DNA of 64,000 nucleotides from an uncultured Eubacteriales bacterium (GCA_900545865.1 URAN01000010.1:1-64000), one strand, 5' to 3'. Counted from the stretch's first letter, positions 34,916-44,485 are shown. Translations and numbers: made by a program. The notes: generated from the letters alone by a model not told the origin.

Positions 34916-36691
34916 ATGGGCAAATTTTTTGACAAGAAAAACGACAACGCAAAGCCCGAAGATTTCGTTTTGATGTCGGACGAAAATTCGGAGAACTGCG
35001 GCACGGAGGCGAACGAGCCGCACACACAGCAGCTCGAACCGATCGACGCGTCCGATGCGGAAATCGAAACAGACGATGTTTCGGAATCCGCCGATGCCGA
35101 ATCGGCAACCGAGGACGCACAGGATGACGGCGATGTATCACAAGACACCGCATTAATTAATGTTGCGGAGGTTTCGCGTTCTCTCGACAAAAAGAAAAAG
35201 TTCAATAAGGCAACGTTTATCGAATACATAAAAACACACCGCACAACGACAATCGGCGTATGCGCGGTTCTGATTGCGGCAATCATCGCGGCGGCGGCAA
35301 TCGGAATTGTTTCGGCGGCGAACCCCCTGCGCAATTATGTACAGGCGGCGGCGGAAAAGCAAAACGTAATGTACACGATTGATGTCGACGGCACATTGAA
35401 CTCGGGCGAAAAATATGAAATAATGTCGCTTGTATCGGGAACGGTTGCCGAATCGAAATTCGAGGTCGGCGATGAAGTCAAAGCCGGCGATACACTTTAT
35501 CAGCTTGACGACACCGAGGCAAAACTTGCCGTTGAACGTGCAAAGAATGAGCTCAACAGAGCAAAGGACACAACGACATCATCATCCTCATCATCGGACA
35601 CAGGCCGAATTATTGCAACGGATAAAGGTACGATTGCAACATTGACCATAAAACAAGGCAGCTCGGTAACGGCAGGCTCGCAAGTCGGTTCAATCAAAAA
35701 AGATGACGGCGCGACAATCCCGATTATCTCATACGTATCGGGAACGGTATCAATCGTCAGCGCTCAGCAAGGCAGACAGGTATCAAACGGACAGCTTATA
35801 GCAAGCGTTAAGCTGTCGGGTTCAAGCGGCAGCTCAAAGGGTAATACCGAATACGACAAAAAGACGGGCGAAATTGATGTCCAGGCGGCACAAAAACAGC
35901 TTGAAAATTACACCATAAAATCACCGATAAGCGGCGTTGTTATCGAAAAGAACAGCAAACAGGGCGATAATGTCGGCGCAGGAAATTCATATAAGCCGAT
36001 GATGGTTATTATGGATACAAGCAAGCTTTCGCTTACCGCATCGGTCAGTGATGATGTTATAAAAGACGTTAAAAAGGGTCAAAGCGTAACAATCACAACC
36101 GACAGCATTTCGGACACAACGTTCTCGGGCGAAGTAACAAATGTGGGCGTTGAGGGTAAACCGGGCGAAAACGGAAGGATTAACTTTGACGTAACTATTA
36201 CCATTCCCGAACCGGGCGATTTAAAAAGCGGTATGAACGTAAAAGCAAGAGTAATATTGAGTTCGGTTAAAAATGTTGTCACTGTTCCTCAATCCGCTTT
36301 GCTCAGAACAGACGGACAAAATGCTTTGGTTCTCACCGTGTCGGCGGATAACGGCGAAGATAAGGATTTAAGCGAAACAACAGAGAATTCTCTGAACAAT
36401 CCAGAAATAAAGATTCCTAAAGGCTGTGAACTCAAAAGCGTCAAGTACGGAATTTCGGACGGAAACAATGTTCAGATTATATCGGGCGTAAAGGTCGGCG
36501 ATATAGTCGCATATAATCCCGATGAGGACAACGGACAATTTATCAAGTCGAATACGGCGGCAAAAGACAGCGAAAACACAAAATCATCCGGCGGAAGCCT
36601 TTCGGATAACAACAGCGATGCCGATTCTCAAAGTGATGATGAAGTAAAAAAAGAAGTCAAAGAAAAAGTTAATAATTTGTTCGGTATGTAA
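34916..36691 (+). CDS. HlyD/MacA-family membrane fusion (adaptor) protein
   Basis: The product has 591 residues: an unusually long acidic cytoplasmic N-terminus (about 20-85), one membrane segment (111-135), then barrel-sandwich segments (VSGTVAESKFEVGDEVKAGD at about 160-180, extra lipoyl-like segments at 225-290, and ISGVVIEKNSKQGDNVGAG at about 340), a beta-barrel (about 370-440) and a Ser/Asp-rich tail. MacA-like adaptors link an ABC transporter to substrate export across the wall. Here no MacB ATPase/permease follows; a terminator, now split off by an IS256-family insertion, lies directly downstream. It has a good AAGGAGG ribosome binding site. Confidence 0.85.
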   Translation: MGKFFDKKNDNAKPEDFVLMSDENSENCGTEANEPHTQQLEPIDASDAEIETDDVSESADAESATEDAQDDGDVSQDTALINVAEVSRSLDKKKKFNKATFIEYIKTHRTTTIGVCAVLIAAIIAAAAIGIVSAANPLRNYVQAAAEKQNVMYTIDVDGTLNSGEKYEIMSLVSGTVAESKFEVGDEVKAGDTLYQLDDTEAKLAVERAKNELNRAKDTTTSSSSSSDTGRIIATDKGTIATLTIKQGSSVTAGSQVGSIKKDDGATIPIISYVSGTVSIVSAQQGRQVSNGQLIASVKLSGSSGSSKGNTEYDKKTGEIDVQAAQKQLENYTIKSPISGVVIEKNSKQGDNVGAGNSYKPMMVIMDTSKLSLTASVSDDVIKDVKKGQSVTITTDSISDTTFSGEVTNVGVEGKPGENGRINFDVTITIPEPGDLKSGMNVKARVILSSVKNVVTVPQSALLRTDGQNALVLTVSADNGEDKDLSETTENSLNNPEIKIPKGCELKSVKYGISDGNNVQIISGVKVGDIVAYNPDEDNGQFIKSNTAAKDSENTKSSGGSLSDNNSDADSQSDDEVKKEVKEKVNNLFGM

Positions 36692-36699
36692 TATCGAAT

Positions 36700-36707
36700 C
36701 TCGGGGC
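36700..36707. repeat. Left target-site duplication of the IS256-family element
   Basis: CTCGGGGC directly abuts the left IS end and is repeated exactly at 38194-38201. Eight base pairs is the usual duplication for this family. Confidence 0.85.
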
Positions 36708-38193
36708 GGGCGTGTGAAGTTTTTTCTGTAAATTAGATTTTTCTATGACAAAATATCGGTTTTTAGTGGGCAGGAAGCCGAGTTTAGGCTTTCCTGCCTT
36801 AATTATAATATAGCACGGATTTTACGCCATGTCAAGGGCGGTCTCGCAAGAGACCGTGAATTTTACCCTTGTACATGGTGGAAAATTTGTGCTAAAAAAG
36901 CCGCCCGTCATACATGATCGACAACTCTCCGTAAACTTTACCCCAGTTTCTGAGCGGCATTGTCCATTTCTTTGTTGCCTCAAATGTCGCTAAATACAGT
37001 GCTTTCAAAAGTGCAGTATCGCTTGGAAATACGCTTCTCTGGCTGTTTAACCGGCGCAGCGCACTGTTGAGACTTTCTATTGCATTGGTTGTGTACATAA
37101 CCTTTCTGACATCCGCCGAAAATTTGAACATCGGCGATATGACATCCCAATTTTCTTCCCAGCGTTTCATTGCATTCGGATATCTGTCGTGCCATTTTTT
37201 AGTGACAGCCTGCATACGCTCGTAGCCACTTTCTTCATTTGGTGCATGGTATATACTCTTTAGGTCATTAGCAAATGCTTTTTTGTCTTTTTCCGCAACA
37301 TATTTCAAGGTGTTTCGCACCTGATGAACGATACAACGCTGATATTCGGTATTTGGATATGCTGCTGCAATTGATTCTTTTATCCCTGATAGACCATCGG
37401 CACATAGAATTAATATATCCTGTACTCCTCGGTTTTTAAGGTCATTTAATACACCAAGCCAATATTTTGCACTTTCGTTTTCACCTACGGTTATGCTCAA
37501 TACCTCTTTTTTGCCCTCGTCATTAATACCGAGAATGATGTATGCAGCTATCTTTTTCACAATATGTTCATCACGCACAGAAAAATGTATTGCATCAATG
37601 AAAACGATTGGATATACCGCTGATAACGGTCTTTGCTGCCATTCCTCTATTTGAGGCAGTATTTTGTTTGTGACGGCAGTAACCATGCTTTCGCTTACCT
37701 CAAAACCGTATATATCTTCTATGATATCCGATATTTGCCTTGTAGTCATGCCTTTAGCCGACATTGCAATGATTTTTTGCTCTATTGCAGATATGTCCTT
37801 TTTGCGTTTTTGCACTATCTGCGGTTCAAAATCTCCGTTGCGGTCTTGCGGAACATCAATCGGTATTTCGCCGTATGAACTGCGTAATTTCTTGTGTTTT
37901 ACGCCGTTTCGGTAATCGGGATTGTCGCTGCGCTCATATTCATCATATCCCAAATGTTCGTCAAGCTCAGCTTCCATCATCTCTTGAATCGTTCCGCCTA
38001 ACAGGTCTTTTAATGCCTCCTGAATGTCCTCTGCGCTCTTGATGTCATACTCCTGAATCAGTCCGGCTATGATATTCTTTTTCCCTTCACTCATTCTTTC
38101 TCGTCTGCGTCTTGCCATAAAAATTCCTCCTATGATATTATTTATATTCTATCATAGAAGGAATCAAATTTACAGACTTTTTTTCACACCCTC
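36708..38193 (-). mobile_element. Intact IS256-family insertion sequence
   Basis: The element is 1486 bp with imperfect terminal inverted repeats: the left end GGGCGTGTGAAG..CTGTAAATT matches the right end (complement) GAGGGTGTGAAA..CTGTAAATT. It encodes one full transposase and is flanked by CTCGGGGC on both sides. The target was the GC-rich stem of the terminator after the HlyD-like gene. Perfect duplications and an intact gene suggest a recent, possibly active insertion. Confidence 0.92.
36892..38118 (-). CDS. tnp: IS256-family transposase
   Basis: The 408-residue product has the IS256/Mutator-type layout: an N-terminal HTH region, then the catalytic triad Asp175 (VFIDAIHF), Asp241 (LCADGL) and Glu348 (TTNAIESLN), with the Cys/His-containing RCIVHQVRN segment between the last two. 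It is intact, with no stops or shifts. It catalyses copy-out-paste-in transposition of its element. Confidence 0.95.
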   Translation of the reverse strand: MARRRRERMSEGKKNIIAGLIQEYDIKSAEDIQEALKDLLGGTIQEMMEAELDEHLGYDEYERSDNPDYRNGVKHKKLRSSYGEIPIDVPQDRNGDFEPQIVQKRKKDISAIEQKIIAMSAKGMTTRQISDIIEDIYGFEVSESMVTAVTNKILPQIEEWQQRPLSAVYPIVFIDAIHFSVRDEHIVKKIAAYIILGINDEGKKEVLSITVGENESAKYWLGVLNDLKNRGVQDILILCADGLSGIKESIAAAYPNTEYQRCIVHQVRNTLKYVAEKDKKAFANDLKSIYHAPNEESGYERMQAVTKKWHDRYPNAMKRWEENWDVISPMFKFSADVRKVMYTTNAIESLNSALRRLNSQRSVFPSDTALLKALYLATFEATKKWTMPLRNWGKVYGELSIMYDGRLF

Positions 38194-38201
38194 CTCGGGG
38201 C
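38194..38201. repeat. Right target-site duplication of the IS256-family element
   Basis: CTCGGGGC, identical to 36700-36707, follows the right IS end and forms part of the terminator stem at 38197-38216. Confidence 0.85.
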
Positions 38202-38216
38202 GGTTTTTACCGTCCC
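38197..38216 (+). terminator. Original terminator of the HlyD-like gene, displaced by the IS
   Basis: GGGGCGGT and ACCGTCCC form a stem with a TTTT loop followed by TTTTT. Removing the IS and one duplication places this stem about 10 bp after the HlyD-like stop codon. Confidence 0.65.
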
Positions 38217-38262
38217 TTTTTATGTGTGCCGAGTATGGCACTTAACTCGGCACACATAAAAA
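38217..38262. terminator. Perfect 18-bp hairpin, bidirectional terminator
   Basis: TTTTTATGTGTGCCGAGT (38217-38234) is an exact inverted copy of 38245-38262, with a 10-nt loop. Both strands end in T-runs. The stem is longer than needed for termination alone. Confidence 0.7.
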
Positions 38263-38298
38263 GCCGTTTATATCCTCATCAAAGAGAACATAAACGGC
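38263..38298 (-). terminator. Terminator of the SLH-cohesin gene
   Basis: On the minus strand GCCGTTTAT and ATAAACGGC pair across an 18-nt loop, followed by TTTTTATG, 14 bp after the stop codon. Confidence 0.7.
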
Positions 38299-38311
38299 AA
38301 AAAATTAAATT

Positions 38312-39952
38312 TTATTTTGACGTGTGCAGACGATAGATAATCGTTGCAACCTCTGCACGGGTTGCGTTTGCAATCGGATTGAAATTATTGTTTTCATCAC
38401 CCTGCATATACCCTGCTGCCTTTGTTATATAAACAAAATCGCTTGCCCACTCGGCAATAGAATCATTATCAGCAAAAACATCCGCCGATTTTTCGGTGAG
38501 CTTAAACGCGCGTGCAAGAATCGTTGCTATTTCTTGTCTTGTAATATTCGCATCGGGTGCAAACTCAATATCAGATACACCGTTTACTATCTCACGGCTG
38601 TACAGTGCGCCGATGTAACCCTTTGCCCAGTGTCCGTCAACGTCAGAGAATTTGTCTGCCGCCGCCGAATCTTCGCCAAGCTCCATAAACTTTGACATAA
38701 CCGTGGCGAACTCCGCACGTGTGATACTGTTTTCCGGAGCAAAAATTCCCTCGGGATAACCATTCATCAAAGAGTGGTCATAAACATATTCAATGTTTGA
38801 CTTTGCCCAATGTCCGTCAATATCCGTGGGATAACTCGGCTTGTTATCGGGGGTATTGTTATTTTGATTGTCTTTGTTCGTGTCGGTATCAGGTTTTGTG
38901 TCGGTGCTTGTGTTCGGTCTGGCATTTGTTTTATCGCCGAGACCGATTCCGCTGCCGCCCGTACCGCCGTTACCGCTTGAATTTCCGCCCGTGTTGCCGT
39001 TGTCATCCTTTTTGTCATCGTCTTTGTTGCCGTCATCGGGTTCGGTCGGTTCAACGGGGTCGGGGATAATAATCGGTGAATCCTTTGCAATAATCCCAAA
39101 GCTTCGGCTTGCGCTTTGGCTTCCATAAGTCATAACAAGTTTATAGTCACCGACAGGATAATTTTCCTCGGCTAATTCAAAACTTACGTTAAAACGCGTC
39201 GCCGTTACATCGGCTTGCTTTTCCTCAATCACGTTTTCGCCCTGAACAATCTTTGCCATAAGCGGCTCTGTGCCGTCTGTACCGATACTCGAACGACCGC
39301 TTATGTTTAATGTGGTGTTCTGTTTTTGACTTCCGAATGACGGAATCGTGAATTGGGACATTATCTTAACATCGAGCTTTTCGGTTTCTATAACAGCTTT
39401 ATAATTCTTATCGGTCAAGGATATTTCGGGATTCACAATCTCAAAAGACGTGTATAGGCTCTCGTTAAGCTGTAAATCCGACTTAACCTTAAACGCAAAC
39501 TGTGCAATAGGTCCTGACGTCATTATGTCACTTAATGCCGACCGTCCGCCATAAACAAGTCTAAGCTGTCCCTCGCCGGCTTTTAAAACCGTAAGTGAGC
39601 TTTCTTCGCCTATGTTACCGAATATAAAGAATGAACCCTCTGTCGGATAACCGTCTTCGCCGATTTCCAGCGGCTGCATTGTGTTCGGATCAACAATGTC
39701 GAGAACATCGGCATCATATTTTAAAATGTATCTGAATACAATAATTCCGCCCGATGCTTCGATTGCCGAATCAAAATCGAATCTGACGTTTATCGGAAAG
39801 CTGTCGCCGCAATTAACACTTTTATTTGCAATTTCAAATCCGATATTAACCGGGACATCGTTTTCGTCCGCATAAACAAATACAGACCCAAACGCCGCAA
39901 AAGCAACTGTAATCGTAATAAATAATGCTAAAAACTTTTTAAAATTCTTCAT
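38312..39952 (-). CDS. SLH-anchored surface protein with cohesin-like domain
   Basis: The product has 546 residues: signal peptide 1-29, a cohesin-like beta-sandwich (about 32-195; FPINVRFDFDSAIEASGGII, LKYDADVLDIVDP, IAQFAFKVKSDL), an Ig-like domain (about 200-290), a low-complexity linker rich in Pro, Asp, Gly, Asn and Thr (about 295-375), and three SLH motifs (about 378-546; SDVDGHWAKGYIGALYSREI). This is the layout of a cellulosome anchoring scaffoldin: wall attachment at one end and a docking domain at the other. ATG has AGGAG upstream. It is the only member of the five-gene cluster with a wall anchor. Confidence 0.8.
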   Translation of the reverse strand: MKNFKKFLALFITITVAFAAFGSVFVYADENDVPVNIGFEIANKSVNCGDSFPINVRFDFDSAIEASGGIIVFRYILKYDADVLDIVDPNTMQPLEIGEDGYPTEGSFFIFGNIGEESSLTVLKAGEGQLRLVYGGRSALSDIMTSGPIAQFAFKVKSDLQLNESLYTSFEIVNPEISLTDKNYKAVIETEKLDVKIMSQFTIPSFGSQKQNTTLNISGRSSIGTDGTEPLMAKIVQGENVIEEKQADVTATRFNVSFELAEENYPVGDYKLVMTYGSQSASRSFGIIAKDSPIIIPDPVEPTEPDDGNKDDDKKDDNGNTGGNSSGNGGTGGSGIGLGDKTNARPNTSTDTKPDTDTNKDNQNNNTPDNKPSYPTDIDGHWAKSNIEYVYDHSLMNGYPEGIFAPENSITRAEFATVMSKFMELGEDSAAADKFSDVDGHWAKGYIGALYSREIVNGVSDIEFAPDANITRQEIATILARAFKLTEKSADVFADNDSIAEWASDFVYITKAAGYMQGDENNNFNPIANATRAEVATIIYRLHTSK

Positions 39953-40098
39953 ATGTCATTCTCCTAAATGTATGGGTTTTCTATTTTAATTTTGCAAAAA
40001 TCAAAATAATCTTGTTGAATAATTGCCCAAAGCCCATACGATCGCCAAGCCCAAACGCAATGAAAAATTATTTTGATTTTAATGAAATGCTTTGTTGT
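39953..40098 (-). promoter_or_regulatory. Structured 5' leader of the SLH-cohesin gene
   Basis: On the minus strand GTATGGG (complement 40034-40040) can pair with CCCATAC (complement 39971-39977), which lies directly before the AGGAG ribosome binding site. A longer inverted pair, AAAATCAAAATAAT with ATTATTTTGATTTT, encloses the middle. This could be a regulatory leader; it matches no riboswitch class I know. Confidence 0.35.
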
Positions 40099-40100
40099 AA

Positions 40101-40127
40101 AAAGGTGCGGCGAGTATGCCGCACCTT
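40101..40127 (-). terminator. Terminator of the cohesin/dockerin protein gene
   Basis: AAAGGTGCGGC and GCCGCACCTTT form a perfect 11-bp stem, followed on the minus strand by TTACAAC after a TT tail. It lies 26 bp past the stop. Confidence 0.8.
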
Positions 40128-40152
40128 TAATTATTAAACTAAGCTTTATAGT

Positions 40153-42840
40153 TTATTTGTTAAATACATTGAATGTATATGCACCCGGTTTTTCACCTGC
40201 TCTGACAGATCTGATAATATCAGCATAGTCATCACCGTTAACAGTCAAATCGCCTGTTACGTCACCGGAGAAGATACCGCCGCTAAATCCGTTTTCAGCT
40301 GTCGGTAAAGCCTTACCTAATTCAACAAGCTGTCTAACCATTGCAAAGTCGATGATATTGAAACGCTTATCACCATTCGGTGACGGCATATTCGATTCGT
40401 CAACAATTGAGAACTTATATGTTGCCGACTTGGTATCAGCCGCATTTACACCATGAGTTGTCGTAACAATCAGAACATAATTACCGGCTTCTGTGATAGG
40501 TGTTTCTTCTGTGTATGCAGTAGCTTCCGCACCGTCTTTAGCCAAAGTTAAGCTGTTGCTGTAACCGGTTGCAGCAGCGTCAGCCTTAATCGCTACATAT
40601 CTGAACGAACCGTTTGTTCCTCCAAAGTCAGCAAGTGCAGAATCATCGGTCTTCTTAAATCCGGCTGCGTAATCTGCTGCACTTGCATAAACCTTAACCT
40701 TAATACCGCTTGCTTCCGAAAGTGTTTCAAATGCAACGTCCACACTTGCGAAAGCCATGTGTTCTGCTGCGTCTGCCGCTACGAAATAGTATCTGCCGGC
40801 AGTCGTGGTCTTGTATGTTGCAACGCCTTCATTCAATGCAGCGTCAGCAACTTTTTCGAGCGCCTCTATTGCAGATATATCCGAAAGCGCTGCCGACCCG
40901 GCTTCACCCTTGTAAACCGCTACCGTTATTGCACCGCCGGTTACACCCGAACCAACATCGGCAACGTTAGCTGTAATATCTTTAGATCCGTCAGCCTGAA
41001 CGGCACCAACTGCCATTCCTGTTACGGTCGGATCATCCATATCAAGCTTAAGAGCAAATCCATCGCTTACCGCTGTGTTGCCTGCTTTATCTGTAACTTT
41101 GAACGTAACATTACCGTTAAAGTTTTGCTCAGGAATTGTAATTGAAGTAGCGTCTAAGCCAAATTCGGTATAATCAACTCCATTCAAGCTATACTCGATT
41201 TTATTGAGACCGCTGCGCGCATCACTCTTTGCAAGACCTGTTATATCAAATACATATCCACCCTTTGAATTCTTAACGCCTGTTACAGCAGCTATTCCCG
41301 TTATATCAACAGTAGGAGCGGTCTTATCGTACCAAGCATTCGTGCCCGGTGTTAATGTTCCGACATGCTGATATACAGCAGGGTCGTCGCCAACACGTGC
41401 AATGATTACATAATTGTTTTCGCTGTCTACGGCAACTGTAGCACCGGTAACAGCCTGCGCATTATCATATATCGCTTTCAATCCGCTTTGCGTGGTTGTA
41501 TCTACACTTGTCAATTCGCCAACTGCAAGATATTTTACGCTTACCTCTGCGTCAGCAGGGGTAACCGCTACTGTATAGTTGCTATTTGTCCAAGCCTCTG
41601 TTGTGATGTCGGCGGGCAAAGTACCGAAAGCCTCTGTCGGAACAACTACAACCTTTTGAGTATTAATTTCGTTACCGATAGAATCAGCAGTAGGATCTAT
41701 ATCTTTTACCAATGCCAACTTTGCATCGCTGATTGTAACTGAATTTACACCATATACAGCCGCATCCTCAACATTGAATTTGAGTGTAGCAACAAGTGCG
41801 TCATTTCCAAGACCGGTTTCACCTGCGGTATTACCGTACATAACTGTCTTGTTTTCAGCATCATAGGTTACGCCTGCTCCGAGTGCTGTTGTATCGAGCG
41901 TTAAGCCGGCAGCAGCCTCAACTTTAAAGCTTACCATAGCAGCCTGAGCAGATGTACCCAATCCTGTAATTTTAACAGGAACACTGAAATTATCGCCTTT
42001 TTTATAGCCCAATTCATTTGCTGCAAAATCTGTGATCAATTTAGCGGCAATTGTTTCTGTGTTCAAAGTAAATGATTTGCTTTCTTCGTTTTTGCCTATC
42101 ACTTTAACTTTAACAGTATACTCGCCGCCCTCTGTAAGAACTTTGGTATATGCACCTTCACCGCCTGCTGTTAACGACTCCTCATTAACCTTTACGCTTT
42201 CGATACCTGTACCTGTAACAGAAACAGTAACACCGGATGTTTTGTAATATGTTTTACCGGGCACCAACTCATTTTCGTCAATTTTAACAGTGTATGTATT
42301 TTCCGCTACTGTTGTTGTGACTTTATTATCTATGATGCTTGATCCCAGAACAAACCAATCAATGGTATTGCCGTTCTTAACGGTGAAAGCCGTATCATCA
42401 CCTAAAATACAGGTTGTATAAGAACTTGGAACAGCTGTATCCTTAACAGTAAAGTTAAGAGTTACGAGATTAAGACCGTCAGCTGCGGTTACAGCCTGAT
42501 TTGCTTCGCTGATTAATCTTACATACGCATTTGTTGTATCTGAATCGAACTTCTTTAAGTCAGCGCTTTCCGCATTGGTCAATGCGAACTGAGTTCCGTC
42601 ATAGTTAATGTCTACAACGTACGAATCAAGCGTGATGTCCTCCGACGGAGTTGCTTTTACTGCGATTGTAAATGCTTCACCGGGATGAACTGTTGATGCA
42701 GACGGTGTATAAGAAACAGTAATAGTCTTATCTTCTACCAATGCCTGCAAACTAATGTCTGCTGCTGACGCTGTAATCGGCAGCGCCAATGTTGTGATGA
42801 TTAATGCCAGTGTAAGCATTAAACTTAAAAACTTTTTCAT
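40153..42840 (-). CDS. Secreted scaffold protein with cohesin-like domains and C-terminal dockerin-like module
   Basis: The product has 895 residues: signal peptide 1-27, a first cohesin-like domain (about 37-180; VHPGEAFTIAVKATP, VDINYDGTQFAL), an Ig-like insert, a second cohesin-like domain (about 270-395; FSVPVKITGLGTSAQAAMVS), further Ig-like domains (about 400-830) and a dockerin-like pair at about 828-880. The dockerin loops read SPNGDKRFNIID and DVTGDLTVNGDD; the first has Ser where calcium loops have Asp. Two cohesins plus a dockerin is the plan of an intermediate scaffoldin, able to bind partners and itself be bound. Promoter and terminator suggest a single-gene transcript. Confidence 0.8.
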   Translation of the reverse strand: MKKFLSLMLTLALIITTLALPITASAADISLQALVEDKTITVSYTPSASTVHPGEAFTIAVKATPSEDITLDSYVVDINYDGTQFALTNAESADLKKFDSDTTNAYVRLISEANQAVTAADGLNLVTLNFTVKDTAVPSSYTTCILGDDTAFTVKNGNTIDWFVLGSSIIDNKVTTTVAENTYTVKIDENELVPGKTYYKTSGVTVSVTGTGIESVKVNEESLTAGGEGAYTKVLTEGGEYTVKVKVIGKNEESKSFTLNTETIAAKLITDFAANELGYKKGDNFSVPVKITGLGTSAQAAMVSFKVEAAAGLTLDTTALGAGVTYDAENKTVMYGNTAGETGLGNDALVATLKFNVEDAAVYGVNSVTISDAKLALVKDIDPTADSIGNEINTQKVVVVPTEAFGTLPADITTEAWTNSNYTVAVTPADAEVSVKYLAVGELTSVDTTTQSGLKAIYDNAQAVTGATVAVDSENNYVIIARVGDDPAVYQHVGTLTPGTNAWYDKTAPTVDITGIAAVTGVKNSKGGYVFDITGLAKSDARSGLNKIEYSLNGVDYTEFGLDATSITIPEQNFNGNVTFKVTDKAGNTAVSDGFALKLDMDDPTVTGMAVGAVQADGSKDITANVADVGSGVTGGAITVAVYKGEAGSAALSDISAIEALEKVADAALNEGVATYKTTTAGRYYFVAADAAEHMAFASVDVAFETLSEASGIKVKVYASAADYAAGFKKTDDSALADFGGTNGSFRYVAIKADAAATGYSNSLTLAKDGAEATAYTEETPITEAGNYVLIVTTTHGVNAADTKSATYKFSIVDESNMPSPNGDKRFNIIDFAMVRQLVELGKALPTAENGFSGGIFSGDVTGDLTVNGDDYADIIRSVRAGEKPGAYTFNVFNK

Positions 42841-42862
42841 TTTGAAAAGTCCCCCTTAATAT

Positions 42863-42890
42863 AGTATAGTATTGTTAATAATTATGTAAA
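42863..42890 (-). promoter_or_regulatory. Promoter of the cohesin/dockerin protein gene
   Basis: On the minus strand TTTACA (42885-42890) and TATACT (42863-42868) are 16 bp apart, about 20 bp before the AAGGGGGAC ribosome binding site. Confidence 0.5.
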
Positions 42891-42963
42891 TATCAGGCAA
42901 CACCTTGATTGAGGGCATTGCCCTTATAATGTACTTTTAATTATTTTACTAAAGTGAAAACCG

Positions 42964-44313
42964 TTAAGGCTGCTGCGAAAGCCAGCTGCTTCTCTGAGCC
43001 GTAAGCTTGTCGGCAGTAAAGTTTTCGTTGCCTTCAAACAACAGCTTAAGCATACGGTACTCTGATAATGTAACATCATTATTCATATCATAATCGATTG
43101 CCGACTTGATTACCGAAATCGGAACCGCTCTGTCAAGAGCATAGTTCAAGGCTTCAACTTTAATAGCGTTTTTAGCCACTTCATCAACATTTGCAGCAGT
43201 CAGCTTTTCTGTGCTTGCAAATGCGTCTTCGCCTGCTGCCGTCGAAATCAAAGCAAGGTTACCGAACGAAATATTCTTTGTATTATCTCTTACTAAATAA
43301 ATAACCTTTTGTTCGGTTATATTCTCGCCAACACTTGCATTAACGGTTACTTTTGCCGCAAATACGCCATCATTAAGTGTAATGGTCTTATCCGCTTCGT
43401 TATACGTTGCCTTGCCCTCGGGAACGCTGACCGTATACGCTATATCATAATTAGCGCCTGTGCCTGCCGCCTGACCGGGAAGAGCAGCGGATAATCCGCC
43501 TTGTGCGATACCATTGAGTGCATTCGACAAGTTTTCTTCAACAACCGACTTATCCTCGTCGGGAACGGTTGTGTTCTCAACAACGCTTACCGTTATTGTT
43601 GTCGGTGTGTTATAACCGTCCTTTGTCGCGGTAACGGTGTATGTTCCTGCCGCCGCAAATGTGATTGTGTACAAGCCTGTACTCTCGTCATACATTGCAT
43701 TATAAACCGTGTCACCGTTTTTAGCCTGAATCGTTGCACCGATAACATTTTCTGCACCGTCTTTGAGTGAGAACGAAACGCTCTGACCCGGTTTGATGCT
43801 TGTTGGAGTTGTTGCCGTGAACGTCATATTACTCTTCGGCGCTTCAACCGAATAGTTGAATGTTGCCGCAGTTGCGACATCCGTACCTCCGGCTTTGGCA
43901 ACAAAAGTTCCTATGCCGTTGTTCGTGATTGTTGTACGCGGACGGAATGTGATTGTAACAACCTCATTTTCGCCTGCTGTATACGTCTGTTGATCTACAT
44001 ACTGAATTGTGCTGTTGTCGAGAGTTTCACTTCCGTTAATGTTCGACAAGAACGAAATCTCTCCGGCAGTATTAACATCGCCGCTTTTAAGAACAGCGGT
44101 AACACGCATCAGCTGTGCCGTTGTAAGTGTGATACCCTCTGTTGCGGCTGTTGGATTTTCAACTGTCTTAGCAACAGTTGTTTCCGCACCGTCATTGAGT
44201 ATCTCGACCTTGGTTATTGAAACGGAATTTTCCGCCGCAAAACCACCTATCGGTGAGCACGCCATAGCCAGGGCCGCCGCACCCGCAATTAATTTTTTAC
44301 CACAAATTTTCAT
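42964..44313 (-). CDS. Secreted Ig-like protein with C-terminal EF-hand/dockerin-like motif
   Basis: The product has 449 residues: signal peptide 1-26, beta-rich Ig-like regions (about 30-150 and 155-245, the latter resembling carboxypeptidase-regulatory or PEGA folds: AGTYTVTATKDGYNTPTTIT), a third domain (about 260-365) and a C-terminal helical part. The canonical EF-hand loop DYDMNNDVTLSE (407-418) has Asp, Asp, Asn, Asp and Glu at the ligand positions 1, 3, 5, 7 and 12. A single calcium loop flanked by helices could act as half of a dockerin. It lacks an anchor or enzyme motif and is probably a partner of the neighbouring cohesin-like proteins. Confidence 0.7.
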   Translation of the reverse strand: MKICGKKLIAGAAALAMACSPIGGFAAENSVSITKVEILNDGAETTVAKTVENPTAATEGITLTTAQLMRVTAVLKSGDVNTAGEISFLSNINGSETLDNSTIQYVDQQTYTAGENEVVTITFRPRTTITNNGIGTFVAKAGGTDVATAATFNYSVEAPKSNMTFTATTPTSIKPGQSVSFSLKDGAENVIGATIQAKNGDTVYNAMYDESTGLYTITFAAAGTYTVTATKDGYNTPTTITVSVVENTTVPDEDKSVVEENLSNALNGIAQGGLSAALPGQAAGTGANYDIAYTVSVPEGKATYNEADKTITLNDGVFAAKVTVNASVGENITEQKVIYLVRDNTKNISFGNLALISTAAGEDAFASTEKLTAANVDEVAKNAIKVEALNYALDRAVPISVIKSAIDYDMNNDVTLSEYRMLKLLFEGNENFTADKLTAQRSSWLSQQP

Positions 44314-44444
44314 TTTTTAAACACCCCATTTTTTTAATGTGATAAATTTATATATATTTTTTATTTTTTTCAATTATATTTTTAACACCTCTGCAAATAT
44401 TCTCGCATTCACGATATTGGTGCATTTTCCGCTGATATGATGAA

Positions 44445-44485
44445 CACATCACGGGACGTCGAGGACGCCGTCCCCTACAAATGTG
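44445..44485. repeat. GC-rich palindromic intergenic repeat
   Basis: CACAT..CGGGACG..CGTCCC..ATGTG forms a nested hairpin around GTCGAGGACGC. The phrase GGACG(C)CGTCCCCTAC recurs in altered form at 46778-46804. The rest of the 212-bp gap 44314-44525 is AT-rich with no gene. Confidence 0.5.

Noticed and set aside
36892..38118. IS256 insertion having removed a macB gene
   Set aside because: Exact target duplications show a simple insertion without deletion, and a terminator follows the adaptor gene.
39953..40098. c-di-GMP riboswitch before the SLH-cohesin gene
   Set aside because: The conserved GEMM core (ACGCAAAGCC-type) is absent despite some G-rich similarity.
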